DNA from: Cadophora sp. MPI-SDFR-AT-0126
Taxonomy: Eukaryota > Ascomycota > Leotiomycetes > Helotiales > Ploettnerulaceae
Direction of reading: 5' to 3'
NCBI GenBank assembly: GCA_020747065.1
Contig: JAGMVK010000023.1
Coordinates: 721,213 to 785,212, forward strand
Length of the DNA stretch: 64,000 nucleotides
Shown here: piece after piece, positions 33,715 through 44,034 of the stretch
Numbering within the stretch: the stretch's first letter is position 1
Layout: each line of letters opens with the position of its first letter
The notes under the pieces: generated by a model
What the model was told of the DNA's origin: nothing
Databases searched by the model: none
Seen by the model: the letters and a program-made list of their open reading frames with translations, nothing else
Translations under genes and position numbers: made by a program

Positions 33715-34879
33715 AGGATACAAGCTCTCCTCAAGGTAGCGGATGCATAGAATGTAAGATGCTTAACATTTTCTTTCCTAACCCTAAGTTTGCTTGCATC
33801 TACGCCCAAATATGGTTTCCTACTCTCTGATACTGCGCCTTCCATCATCTTCCATATGTACCTTCTGTTCAGTCCCAACCCTTGCGATCTTCTCGCGTAT
33901 CATCTACTTGCATGCAACGTAACGTATGCCGATGCATCCATTGAATACCCAGCCTTGTCGATCTCCTCTTCCGTCAAGCCTTGCTTTCGGAGGCAGTGTT
34001 TCCAAGACTGAAGTTCTTCGTCGGTTGCGGCGGGAGTCAAAGAACCGATGGTTGCATATTTTGCACCCATCTGCATGCCAGTGTATCCTGAGACTGTCAG
34101 TAGGTTCCCGTGAGAGAATGTGTGACGTGCCGCGAGCAATAATGAGCTTCCAGCCTAATTGATTCTCTGCTTCCGCTATCCCTTGGCTGAGTCTAGCCTC
34201 CAGATTGCTTTGAGGCATCGTGTATGATATCGACGAGAAGACTCGGGTCTGAAGACAGCGTATAAAGCAAGAATATCGCTTCAAGTCTTTTCTAGAGGAG
34301 GACAAGCTTTTTACTGCAACGCTGGTTAGCTCTCCAAAAAGTACGTCTCCAACTTCGGAATTTCAACTTCGGAGAGGTGCCGAGGCCCGTCATATAATCG
34401 AATGCATGTGCACAGCTGGCAGATTAGTCTCACTCAGGAAATGGCGACTATATACATGCGATAGTTCGCTTGGGGGTGTTCTTGCCACTGTAAGTGCTGC
34501 TTCAATGTTACGAAGTTGTGGTGGGCAGCTTGAGTCATTGAGATGAGTTGCTCGTGGACGTATTACCTCGCACAGAAGAATGTCACATAGTTCTTTCTCA
34601 ATCCCCGAAGTTCCTGTCTAAGCTGGCTTCCTAGTTCGAGTCGATGCCATCATATCAGAAACGTAAGGATGGGTATCACATGTACAGAAATGGGTTGAAT
34701 GATTATGCTACCTCCTTGCGGCATCTCTGCGGAGCTATTCGAAGCTAACTCAGAACCCATGAATCATACTTTCACCTACTTACTGGCTCGTGGATCTAAG
34801 CTCGTGCGACAGCAATGGGATCGACATCCAGATAATAGCTTTCCCCCTGCGAGTTTGAAAAGACACCTTGTCTTGCTGG
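33715..34879. other. Unassigned stretch with a minus-strand hypothetical frame
   Basis: At 34222-33900 the minus strand reads MPQSNLEARLSQGIAEAENQ and, in the next frame, MGAKYATIGSLTPAATDEEL ... GLTEEEIDKAGYSMDASAYV, which look like two exons of a small protein joined across a short possible intron near 34100-34135. Family unknown. The rest shows nothing recognisable. Confidence 0.3.
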
Positions 34880-35317
34880 TCATGCGGTCCAGAAGTTCCG
34901 GCCTCTTGATCAGCTATCACCCGTATCTACCTCCATCGACATCCCACAGTATTTGGACCGGATGCTGGAGCATTCAGACCCTAGAGAATGCTGGATGAAC
35001 CATTCCACAAACTTCCGCCCAACTCCTGGAAGCCGTTCGGAAATGGTATACGTGGGTGCATTGGCAGGCCGTTTGCCTGGCAGCAAGCGCTACTGACTGT
35101 GGCGCTCCTGCTGCAAAACTTCAATTTCCGCTTCGTCGATCCTTCCTACCAGCTTCACATCAAGCAAACTCTGACTCTCAAGCCAAAGGATTTCTTCATG
35201 CATGTCATTCTTAGGGACCATGTGGACCCTGTTCACCTGGAGAAGATCCTCCATTCCAACTTCTCTACAGAGCACCCGGCGACAGCAAAAGACTCTAAGA
35301 TCAATTACACCGCGTAG
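34880..35317 (+). pseudogene. CYP505-like P450 fragment (haem region only)
   Basis: C-terminal part of the P450 domain of a self-sufficient fatty-acid hydroxylase (P450foxy/BM3 type). From 34988 the frame reads [20 protein letters not shown], then the haem loop [20 protein letters not shown], then [20 protein letters not shown] and [17 protein letters not shown]. In intact members a linker and a flavodoxin/reductase domain follow; here the frame stops at 35317, exactly where the linker would begin. Just upstream, in another frame, DIPQYLDRMLEHSDP may belong to the same gene, implying a further small deletion. Non-functional. Confidence 0.75.
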
Positions 35318-35341
35318 CCAGTCAGAACCAGGAACGTTACA
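35310..35341. repeat. 32-bp motif shared with 25390-25420, followed by short tandem repeats
   Basis: Overlaps the stop codon of the CYP505 fragment. Immediately after it, around 35349-35388, the 13-bp phrase TTCTCATTGAACA is repeated in tandem two to three times. See the copy at 25390. Confidence 0.6.
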
Positions 35342-35421
35342 CCTTTCTCGTTCAACATTCTCATTGAACATTCTCATTGAACATTCTACCTAAGTACATT
35401 CGTCCTAACAGACTTGAAATA

Positions 35422-36241
35422 CTATGCGCTCAAGCTCAACAACTCCTCTGACAGTATAACAGGCTCTTGAAACGCCGTGATCGTCTCATTGTGCCAATTA
35501 TCCTCCACGACTCCAACTGAAACAATCACGGCCTCTCCCCCAGCCGCCTTACCCACTACCTTCCCCTCTACAACGACATTCGTCTCGCCTCTCACCAAGT
35601 AGGTCTTGCCTTGCTGCACCGCAATGACACTCCCATCCTTGTTCCTAAGCTCCTGCTTGATAATCCCAAGATCCAGTTCCAGCGGAGAGGGATTCACATA
35701 CGTCAACGTATTCTTGAATCCTCCTCCATCGACAACCGTCTTCGCAATACTAGTCTTCGGCCCGTTCATTCCTTTCAGCGGAACATCTTTGTTGTAATCA
35801 ATCTCGGCTGACAGGCCCAGCAATGCCTTCACAGTCCCTTTCCCATTCTTCAATTGCAGGACCAGGGACTCGTCACGCAGGACAGCAGTGACGAAGGCTT
35901 TGAAGGCCGCTTTGTCGGTGATCTTGATGACTTGAGCGGGGACGTGGACGTCTGCTCCTGAAGAGCTGGTTTTGATGACTGGGAGGTCGAGTTTTGCCAA
36001 AGGCACCACCGGATCCGACAAGGTCGACTGTCATGGGAGAGATGGTGGAGCTGATGGGACCGGTGTTCGTGACACGGGACTCGATGCTCATTTTGAAAGT
36101 GCTGTGTTGATATGTCAGAGTTGTCCTGTAGGGCGGGAATTGGGGTTGGAAATGGCCTTACTCTGGAGTAGCATCGGAGATTTTGATGAGGGATACCTCG
36201 AGTTGCGAGTTATTGACGATGTGTTGAGTGATGGCGTCCAT
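35422..36241 (-). pseudogene. DUF3712-like protein gene with a one-base frameshift
   Basis: Exon 1 (36241-36162) encodes MDAITQHIVNNSQLEVSLIK; the intron 36102-36161 joins ATPD to TFKMSIESRVTNTGPIS. That frame continues SPMTVDLVGSGGAFGK and then derails; the frame from 36021 carries on with LDLPVIKTSSSGADVHVP, KGMNGPKTSIAKTVVDGG, TYVNPSPLELDLGIIKQE and VSVGVVEDNWHNETI to the stop at 35422. The break lies at a run of four A (minus strand, near 35997-36000) where three would keep frame. The family is secreted or membrane-surface fungal proteins of unknown function. Otherwise the gene is complete, so this may be a recent mutation or a sequencing error. Confidence 0.68.
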
Positions 36242-36469
36242 GTTGACAGGTAGGAGTCTGAATTCTATCAAAGAAGAAAGTGGGAAAGTATGTAATATTA
36301 GGTATGAAATGGTAAGAATGATTTGTTTGTGGATAGAGAGCTTGAGAACCCGAACAGGACGTCTTCGACGGGGGATTTATACTCAGACTCTCTATAAATT
36401 GATCTCGGTCTTGGCATTCCGCTCTTTGCACGTTCTTCATGCAGATAAACAAACACAGCTATCTCAACG

Positions 36470-36511
36470 TCAGGTGAACGTGATAGACCGAGGTCTATCA
36501 CGTTCACCTGA
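36470..36511. repeat. Perfect 20-bp-arm palindrome
   Basis: Arms 36470-36489 and 36492-36511 are exact reverse complements around a 2-nt centre (GA); the left arm is TCAGGTGAACGTGATAGACC. It lies about 230 bp upstream of the DUF3712-like start codon. It could be a dyad operator or a transcribed hairpin. Confidence 0.85.
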
Positions 36512-37094
36512 TATACAACGCCCAATTCGTTCCTGAGCTACGTATAACCTTAGATAGCACAAGGTTTGGCCCGAGCATTTAAGCTCTTGATTGTTTCTGA
36601 TAATTCATGCTGGGAAACAGCTGTACCCCGCGATTAGCGCTTTAGAGTTTCGCCAAGCGGGGTCTATGAGTCGCTACATAAGAGTTCTTAATTAATGTGC
36701 TACGCAATTACATAGGCATACCTTATGCCGAGGCTGAAAATGAATATTGGCAATGTCATCATATTTACTTGTTTGAGAAGAAACTTTGTCATATGAAACA
36801 ATTAACTACGGAGGGAGACGTGGCTCAAACCATATGCATATATTGCCTGAGGCTCCTGGAGTGAAGACCCCTAATTTTAGTGATGTTGCGATGTCTCATC
36901 GCAAACAGAGCTATTGAAACGTCCTATGCAGCTCAGAAGTGCCTCGGCATGAAGAACCAAGTGGATAACGAGAGCCCAAGTGGATAGCAACAGTCTGCCT
37001 AAAGCAAGTTAGGTCTCCTAGAACCGGCATGGGTTGTCAAGCACTCGGCAACAATTGTTCCGGGGTCCAAGTGGGATAATAGACGAATAGAGGG
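36512..37094. other. Gene-free stretch
   Basis: No gene, repeat or RNA recognised. Confidence 0.4.
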
Positions 37095-37154
37095 CTATGA
37101 CGCGTTTGTCTTTTCCAGGACGAAAGTCGATTGAAAACTTGAAAATTTCGGTTT

Positions 37155-37214
37155 GCCTGCTCCACTGATTACAACGACATTCCTGCTCGATCGTAAGAGC
37201 TCTTTCACCCGGAT
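37155..37214 (-). pseudogene. Sirtuin-like stretch fused to the LINE end
   Basis: In frame with the LINE ORF2 remnant, the translation becomes IRVKELLRSSRNVVVISGAG, closely resembling the first beta strand and NAD-binding GAG of SIR2-family deacetylases. The next residues (KPKFSS) do not match; in another frame SIDFRPGK recalls the sirtuin DFRS motif. Only about 20-30 residues are involved, so the assignment is tentative. Confidence 0.4.
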
Positions 37215-37415
37215 GAAGGTATCCGCTGGCGTTTTCATAGCGCTCTCGACTTGGTTTCGGTGACCTTGAAGTAAGGCTTTGCGGATCACTTTTCCTTTCT
37301 GGTTCCGAGCTACGCGGTAGGCCTCCCAGCTCTCGTCTGTGTGGAGTCGGGCGTCGCGGCGCTTAAGTCTTCGCGCCTCGGCTTGTGTTTCTTTGCATTC
37401 AGAGGTCCACCCGGC

Positions 37416-38357
37416 TCACGCTCTTGGGGACCATCTTTTCAGGGGTGTGGCGAGTTTTATGGCTGACTGTATCGCTTTTGTCACCTCTACAACATATCTG
37501 TCTAAGGCGTTCCTTGACTTGGGACAACGGGTTATAGGTAACTCTCGTGCAAGGCTTGTTCGGAGCTCCTGCTCATCGATACTAGACCAGTCACGTGTTT
37601 CTGCCTGTTGTCTTTGTATTGTTCGGAGGTCTAGAATCGTTGTGATTGGAAGGTGGTCTGAATTGTGGTCCATCTCGTGGTCTACTCCGCATTTGACAAC
37701 CCTATCCACTAGATCTTGTGTGCCATAGCAGAGGTCGATGCAGCTCTGTGCATTTTTGTCATCGTACGTATCTGTGTCGGCAGGTAGAAGGCTGCCTAGC
37801 TGGTATTCCTCTATAATATCAATTAAATCGTCTGATTCTGGATCTCTTTCTCGTACCGTTAGGCCGCCCCAGAGTTCGTGGTGTAGGTTGAAATCCCCCA
37901 GAATGATTTGTTCTTCCTGGTGGGCGGAAAGTGCCGTTCTGAGGTCTGGTAGGCAACTCGTCCTATAGTCTGACGATCTCGGGGGGTTATATGCATTGTG
38001 TATATAGATCTTTGTTGCTGCCTCTGTGGTTGAGCTTGTTGTCGTGATTTCAAGTGTACTCAAGTCTCGTGTGTGTTGTGTAAATCTCCACCTATTTGGG
38101 TCTATTCTCTTGTTGATAAAGAAGCAGACTCTCGCAGGTGCTTCTCTGCTGTCATTGGGGAAGCAGAGATGAAAAGAGTGTGTGATTGGGTTGTGAGTCG
38201 TCGAGATGAAGGGGTTCCTCCATGGTTCCTGGAGCGCTAGAATATCGTACCGGTACTCCTGGATCCTTGGGTCGCGTAACAGTGTTGCCATAACTACGTC
38301 CCTCGACTTCATGACGTTGTACTGTAGGATATTTATGCCTTCTTCGCTGTAGCTCAT
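37416..38357 (-). CDS. LINE endonuclease (EEP domain), 313 aa
   Basis: Endonuclease/exonuclease/phosphatase domain of a non-LTR retrotransposon, which nicks target DNA to prime reverse transcription. Motifs in order: ILQYNVMKSRDVV, DILALQEPW (catalytic Glu), IHNAYNPPRSSDYR, IILGDFNLHHELWGG (catalytic Asp/Asn), and HEMDHNSDHLPI (catalytic Asp/His). It begins MSYSEEGINILQYNVMKS and ends at a TGA after KRWSPRA, where intact elements continue into RT. No RIP-type stops occur within the domain, in contrast to the gag upstream. Confidence 0.82.
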   Translation of the reverse strand: MSYSEEGINILQYNVMKSRDVVMATLLRDPRIQEYRYDILALQEPWRNPFISTTHNPITHSFHLCFPNDSREAPARVCFFINKRIDPNRWRFTQHTRDLSTLEITTTSSTTEAATKIYIHNAYNPPRSSDYRTSCLPDLRTALSAHQEEQIILGDFNLHHELWGGLTVRERDPESDDLIDIIEEYQLGSLLPADTDTYDDKNAQSCIDLCYGTQDLVDRVVKCGVDHEMDHNSDHLPITTILDLRTIQRQQAETRDWSSIDEQELRTSLARELPITRCPKSRNALDRYVVEVTKAIQSAIKLATPLKRWSPRA

Positions 38358-38399
38358 TATTCATCTGTATTCCATTGGGAGCTGAGTAGTGAGTTCGTT

Positions 38400-39600
38400 G
38401 TGATTGACTCTAGTACTCGTCTTGAAGGCACGTGTAGCCTCCGCGGTCTCTGGCTGTCCTCGATCATGATTGTGTCCTCGTTCTCATCTTGCGTGCTGTC
38501 GAGCCCGTTTCCCAGGTGGACCCTCTTTGGGGCTCTTCCTTTCGTTGGGGGCTTGCTCTTGCAGTTCTGTCTGCCTGGTGGTAGTGTTGCGTCAGCGATG
38601 ATGGCCTTGCGGTAGTAGCACTTGACCTGCCTCTCTGGGTTTCATTCATCATTGCTGCCGCTTCCGCTGGCGTAGCGTCAATAATCGCGCGTCCCATTGG
38701 TAGCCTCTCCTTCGTTGGTGGAACAAAATGGTATGGTTGTCGGGCATCGTATGCGGCTTTCACCTTGCTCAACTCGACCTTCCGGACGGGACATCGATTA
38801 TTCCACGCCTCGTGCGCTCCCTTGCACACCGCACATTTCCTTATGGCGGACTTGTCGACCTTAGTTGGCGGCGGAGGATTTATATTTAACCAACGCTAAA
38901 TACAAAGTAGGGTGCGGCGTGCTCCTTCCTATGCTAGAGCCCCTACAACATCTTTCCCACTCAATGCTCGATCTAGTCGGCATGCTATTGCTTCGAGGGT
39001 TCCAGTGGACCAGACCTTTACCCTATGTCCCCTCCGCAGTTTGCTCCTTAAGCCTACCCCGTATCACCACCCAGCTGGACTCTAATACGCTCTTGTAGAC
39101 CGACAACAAGCTTCCGTCCTCTCGGGCCATAGAGAGTGTCACATAGGGCTATCTCCCCAGCCTACTCGCCGGTATGCTGCCAGGAGACCACCTAACCGTC
39201 GCTGCCATTATATGCCTCGCACCATAGCTGTTTTAAGGCTACTTCGCGATACCCTGCCGGATCTCTCCTCCCCATCAGGGCCGACTATGACTCGCAGGAG
39301 TTGCTATACTAAAACCCAAGCCTGCAGCTCTAGCATAGTGTTCCCCTCCTACTAACCAAAGTGTATGCTAATTCTCCTTGATATACTCAATCCACTGGCC
39401 TGCTGTTGGCACCGCCCATGCCGGCCTCCACCAAAGTCCTAGCTTTCCTGCCATGTATGCCGTAAGTTCGCGTTTCGTGACGGGTATGTAGGGTACTCCC
39501 GCGAGTTCGTCCTCGGGCCTGCCTCTGCATAGTCTTCTTGGACCAACTGCTGTTGTGCCATCCGACTGTTCCCTCTGACCGTGTACCCTCTATCGCCATA
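38400..39600 (-). pseudogene. LINE ORF1 (gag) remnant of copy B
   Basis: Recognisable pieces on the minus strand: DELAGVPYIPVTKRELTAYM with GLWWRPAWAVPTAGQWIEYI near 39500-39380, VKVWSTGTLEAIACRLDRAL near 38990, and the knuckle KCAVCKGAHEAWNNRCPVRK with KVELSKVKAAYDARQPYHFV near 38840-38710. Several stops and a frameshift separate them. Confidence 0.55.
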
Positions 39601-39842
39601 CCTCCACTCCAGGCTCGCCTACCCCCGCAGTGCTCGAAACCCTGGCTTCCTCCTTCTTTAACAACTGCCCGGCTTCTCTCCTATATCAAGCCCTCCCAAC
39701 TACGTTCGCCCTTCACTGAATGCTGCCGTCGATAAGACGAGGGCGCACACCCTCCGAGCCCCGGCCGGTCGGTGAAAACTCTGCAACCTCACCCCAGAGG
39801 TGTCCTATCCATCCAATGCGGGCATTGCTCCCTGGGCTACCA

Positions 39843-40845
39843 TTAGCATAGATCTGAGTAGCGTACCTGCTTGCGAGGCAGGGAATTGAATGGTCGGATG
39901 GTTTTGATCCCCTTATTCCATTCCTCCCTCGTCCATCCCGCCTTAAATTCAACCCTTAATTCAAACTCTGCAGCACATTGCTTCGCTTCCTCCAAGTATT
40001 CCCACGGCCAAGTGAGAGGCTCTGCAATTCCACTCACAGGAACCTCTTCCGGGGGTCCTCGTAGCAGTCTACGAAGATGATAAGGATTCTCATCCAGATC
40101 AAACAAAACTACCATTTTCTCCAACTTGCTTACCAGGTACTTTTCTTTCTTCAATTTTGCGAATTCCTGTATCCACGTAACCTGCTCCTTTCCGAAATCA
40201 CTCCGGCTTTCAGAATGTCGGTCCTCGACGCTGAAACTAAGAGTCACGCAGCGAAGATTTAGAGCTGATAGTTTTCTCGCGGCGTCGGTGGCGGTTTCTG
40301 AGCGGATGAGGTTGTATGCTGACATTCTCAACTCTTCGAGATGTGGAAATGAAGAGAAGTCGGGTGATTCGGTACGATCGACATAGCCCCCTGAGAGTAT
40401 TCCTATGGTGACGCGCTTTAGTGAGGAGCGGTGAATGTCGAGGATTCTCTGGATCGCTTCCATTGTGTAGTATTTCCCGCCAGCAGAATGTGAGAGCCAG
40501 ATCGAAAGATCTGTCAGAGCTGAAGGCCAACGGAGGATGTGTTCCGTAACATTCGGTAGACAGCTTGGACCTCGCAACAACGTCCTGGTTACATCTCCAG
40601 TATGATACCTATTTGGTAGTAGGAGGTGTTCAAGACAGGTTCGCGTGATTGGAATCGGTTCTCGTAGCCACGGTGCAGAAGAATCTTCGGGATTTCTACC
40701 TGGGCCGTACCGAGACAGGTACAAGCTTTTCAAGGAGGGTAATGTAAAGTCCCTAAGAAATAGCTGTAGTTATGGACCTCCCAAGTCCAAATGCTCCAAT
40801 CGAGGGAGTGTCGAGATTGTGGACAAAAGTTCAGATATATCCGGG
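39843..40845 (-). pseudogene. LRR/F-box-like protein, C-terminal part
   Basis: Minus-strand frame of about 300 codons without an ATG at its start. Leucine-rich repeats are visible: LSTISTLPRLEHLDLGGP, FTLPSLKSLYLSRYG, WPSALTDLSIWLSHSAGG, FSSFPHLEELRMSAYN, ALNLRCVTLSFSVEDRH. The C-terminus is helical and charged (WEYLEEAKQCAAEFELRVEF). An in-frame TAA near 40775 interrupts the first repeats, and the N-terminal F-box region is missing, replaced by the ferric-reductase end. Similar fungal proteins are often F-box substrate receptors; function here is unlikely. Confidence 0.55.
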
Positions 40846-41805
40846 GTATACACTGAGTGAAATGATACCTCGCGTAGCCCAGTGCAGCATTTCGAGGACG
40901 AATCGGGTCGCTCTCACACCTCGTCGCTTCCTCAGCGCAGTCTCCCTTCCTTCACCAGAAGGCTGCTTGGACGAGAGATACATTTGTAGATATCCAAGGA
41001 TAGCGGTAATCCCGATACCACCAGCGATGGCTACGATGGTGTCTGCGTTGTGGAAATGCGCTAGTGGAGACGATCCGTAGGGGCCTTCGACTAAAGCCGT
41101 GATATTCTTGACTTGCAGGCTCTTTCTGCTGTCTTGAAGAAGGCGGGAGTGGAGTGTCTTGGTGAGGCCATGTTTGGGACGGATGATGAATGTCACGCTT
41201 GGTTTTGAGGACATTGAAGCTCCGTTTTGGTGGCCTGAGGACATGTTGCTGAGCTCTATATTTGCCTTCACGGGTTTCATTCCTGGGGCATCCTGGACCT
41301 GTGGGGAGGATGAGGTGGAGGTCTTTGAACCTGTCGTTTGTGTTCCCGGCCCGAATCCTTGGTTCCAGCCCACTATCGAGAAGGGATGGGATTGGAACGG
41401 ATTGGTTTTCATTTTGGGGAAGTACAAATAGCAATGTTGACCAGCCGAGAAGTTCCAGGTCACAGAGGGGAACACGGTGACTTTGACAAATTCACTGCTG
41501 CCAGGAAGAAGCTCCACAGTTGCTGAAGGGTGGTGCCTCCGGCAGCAAAAAGTCTTCCAGTTAAGCATAACGATTCGAAGCGGTCGAATCACTCGATCGA
41601 AGCCCCAGAAAGCAAAAGCGATGTACAGCCATGTCTGGTATCCACGGGCTTTGTGGAAACGAAGTGTGACATGGTTCCATAGTCCGATGAGAGCGACGAT
41701 AGCCAGGAGGATGTGCATGACGAGGAATATCTCGTATAATCTAGTTCGTAGTGGTAGGACGGAGAAGAAGAAGACAGTGAGGACGACCGCGAAGAATGCC
41801 GTCAT
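40831..41805 (-). pseudogene. Ferric reductase (FRE family), truncated at both ends
   Basis: Carries the last two to three TM helices (FFAVVLTVFFFSVLPLRTRL; YEIFLVMHILLAIVALIGLW), the FAD-binding HPFSIVGW, and the NADPH-binding AGGIGITAILGYL. Missing are the N-terminal TM helices with the haem-ligand histidines and, after ATRFVL, the C-terminal NADPH-binding half. The final residues (EMLHWATRGIISLSVYPG) look unrelated and run into the LRR/F-box fragment. In intact members the protein reduces ferric or cupric ions at the cell surface. This copy cannot do so. Confidence 0.75.
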
Positions 41806-44034
41806 ACCGTTAATGGTGTCCTTAAGGGCTATGTGGATCGCATGTCTCTAGTGATTGGATGTGGAATGAGGTTGATGACAACAAGCAGCTCGGGTAGAGT
41901 TGGTAAGGTCCACCCTCAAGCAAGGAATGGGGATTCTCTATATTGGTTGCAGGGGTGCTCTTTACCGATCGGTCTACGCAAGTCCCAATTTGGAGAATAT
42001 TATGTGGTAGGCGAGGCCTATATACACCCGATTGATAGCTTCCGCCCTGGTGTTCTTGGGTCTCCTTTCGATAAGAGTGACGTGGAAGAGATCTCACTCC
42101 GGTGACCAAGATGTCTGTCAGGATATTAGCCAACACGGAACTCGGAACTGTTCAATTCAGACTTCTCGAATACGTCTGGAGTGTGCCCGAAGGACTCACA
42201 TCAACAGCCCCAGAGGCCAATATGTTCTCACTTCTCCGTGGAGCAATGGGAGTCTCGATCGATGACAACAACCATTGCACATTATTTGCGCCTCAGTACG
42301 TCGATGATTATTGGCCAGCAAGGCGACGGCTTATAGATATGATGGTAGAGGAGGCGGAGAATTTGGCTGGTGATCAGTTGCTCTAGCTGGTGAGATATGT
42401 CAACAAAACCATATATTTTATGTAGGACCGTGCTCGAGAGAAGGAAGGATTTGATGAAGCGGACTTGAATAACAAATGTCCAAAGAGAAAAACGGAACAG
42501 TAAGCAGGAAAATGTTGAGCGAAGATGAGATGATAGCATTTATTGTAGATCCGAAAACATTGTATGTCGTAGCCGATGTCCTTCAATAGAATGTGTCGAG
42601 TGTCTTCAATTGAATCATTGAAACTATTGAGCCACAGGCAGACCCATCATTAGACCTGAAAAATACCAGCCACAAACGCACTGAAAACGGGAGGCTGCCA
42701 CGTTTGAAAGCTGCGCTACAAAGGCTCCATACCGTGCTTGACGCCAGATGATATGCCAACTAACCATGTCACCTTGGGTATTGGTGGGTCCCAATGGTGA
42801 ATGGTCTAACCTACGTGACTGCTTCGTACCTACTTTGAGCTCGTTGTCAACATGGCAACAAAGCGCGTAGAGTGTTTCGATGTAGTTAAACACTTCGTAA
42901 TGCAATGATACCAAACAGCTCCAATATATTCCTCGGCGCGTGTTCCTCACATTCTGGGCGGCCTTAGAGTGCTTTGCTTTGTGCCGGCGCTTTCTATGGA
43001 CCTTGGATCTTGCTCAGGGCCACGCGAAAATGAGCTTAGGTACCAGTTGTCATGGGCTGGGTCTAGTATTCCGAAAAGTTTATAATTATGCCCCACTGCG
43101 TTTCTGTAACCATTGAGACAACTGTGCTCCTTCATTATTCGCGCAGGCATCGTAGAGTCGTTGGACCCATGTTTGCTGCATCCCCCGATCTGCTGCTCGG
43201 AGGCCTGGTTGTTCGAATTCTTCGGAGGCATCATGTGGGTTGTTGAAAGGGTTCCCTTCCTTTAAGTCAGGCCCCTTTCGCTAGAAAGGTACTCGTCGCA
43301 CAAGCTGTGGACCACATCGCTTGAAAGTTCTGGATATGGACATTGCACCACCAGCATCTCCAAGTATCATTCCTCACTCGGCGATGGCCTTCTGTCTACG
43401 GAGTACGCCCAACAACGCCATGATCGCGGCATGTATCGAGGTTGGATGATGCAGGGAAGCAGTTCGTCGACCAATGTTCATTCCAGGGACAATTCGACAG
43501 GCGCAGCTTCGAGGTATTCTTGCAATGTCAGTACAGATTCTAGAGGAGGTTGATGCTGCACTTACCTTGACACGCATGTTCTGTAGGTTTGCAAGCGCAA
43601 TAGTGGCCCACAAGGACTCGCAGGCGCGATTTCAGCAAAGATGCATCAGCCCGCAATGCCCTCTTCTCCTACTCCAAGCAATTTCGCTGATCGAAATCCA
43701 ATGTAAGATCCATCCACCAGAACATATGCCACCTTAATTTGCTCCATCGCAGTTGAAATCTGTTAGCAGAACTGGCGGAGATCGTAGGATTGCTATGTAT
43801 GGGAGAAGTCTGGATGTCGCGTCGCGTCGCGTTGGGTCCTTGGGTCCTACAAAATGAGGCTGACAGGACCGTGCCTCGGCCTCGCCAACTCGAACCTCAG
43901 TCGAGGTCAAAAGAACACGACACCATCTCCTCCAAAACCCAAACTACCCAACCTGTCCTCACAATGAAACAAGCACTTCTAAAGAGGAGCGGAGGACAGA
44001 CAAACCCGAGTTTGAATTTGCACAAATTCCCACG
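41806..44034. other. Long stretch with only weak gene candidates
   Basis: No recognised gene. Candidates with coding-like composition: plus strand 42102-42386 (94 codons, MTKMSVRILANTELGTVQFR ... QYVDDYWPARRRLIDMMVEE), minus strand 43234-42947 (MMPPKNSNNQASEQQ) and plus strand 43474-43737. None matches a family I know and none has clear introns. Confidence 0.35.
42102..42386 (+). CDS. Hypothetical protein, 94 aa
   Basis: Short open frame with a soluble, helix-rich composition and no low complexity; ends EEAENLAGDQLL. Family not recognised and no signal or TM segment. It could be a small gene or a fragment of a larger one. The ATG at 42102 and a second at 42111 are both possible starts. Confidence 0.3.
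   Translation: MTKMSVRILANTELGTVQFRLLEYVWSVPEGLTSTAPEANMFSLLRGAMGVSIDDNNHCTLFAPQYVDDYWPARRRLIDMMVEEAENLAGDQLL

Larger units (their letters stand above)
37095..39740 (-). mobile_element. LINE copy B: decayed gag, intact endonuclease ORF, truncated RT
   Basis: Minus-strand LINE. The 5' part (about 39740-38400) is a decayed gag ending in a zinc-knuckle-like KCAVCKGAHEAWNNRC. The endonuclease follows at 38357. After its stop the same frame resumes with AGWTSECKETQAEARRLKRR and SWEAYRVARNQKGKVIRKAL, the usual start of the RT region, and then ends in unrelated sequence near 37214. No RT core or RNase H is present. Element limits are approximate. Confidence 0.7.
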
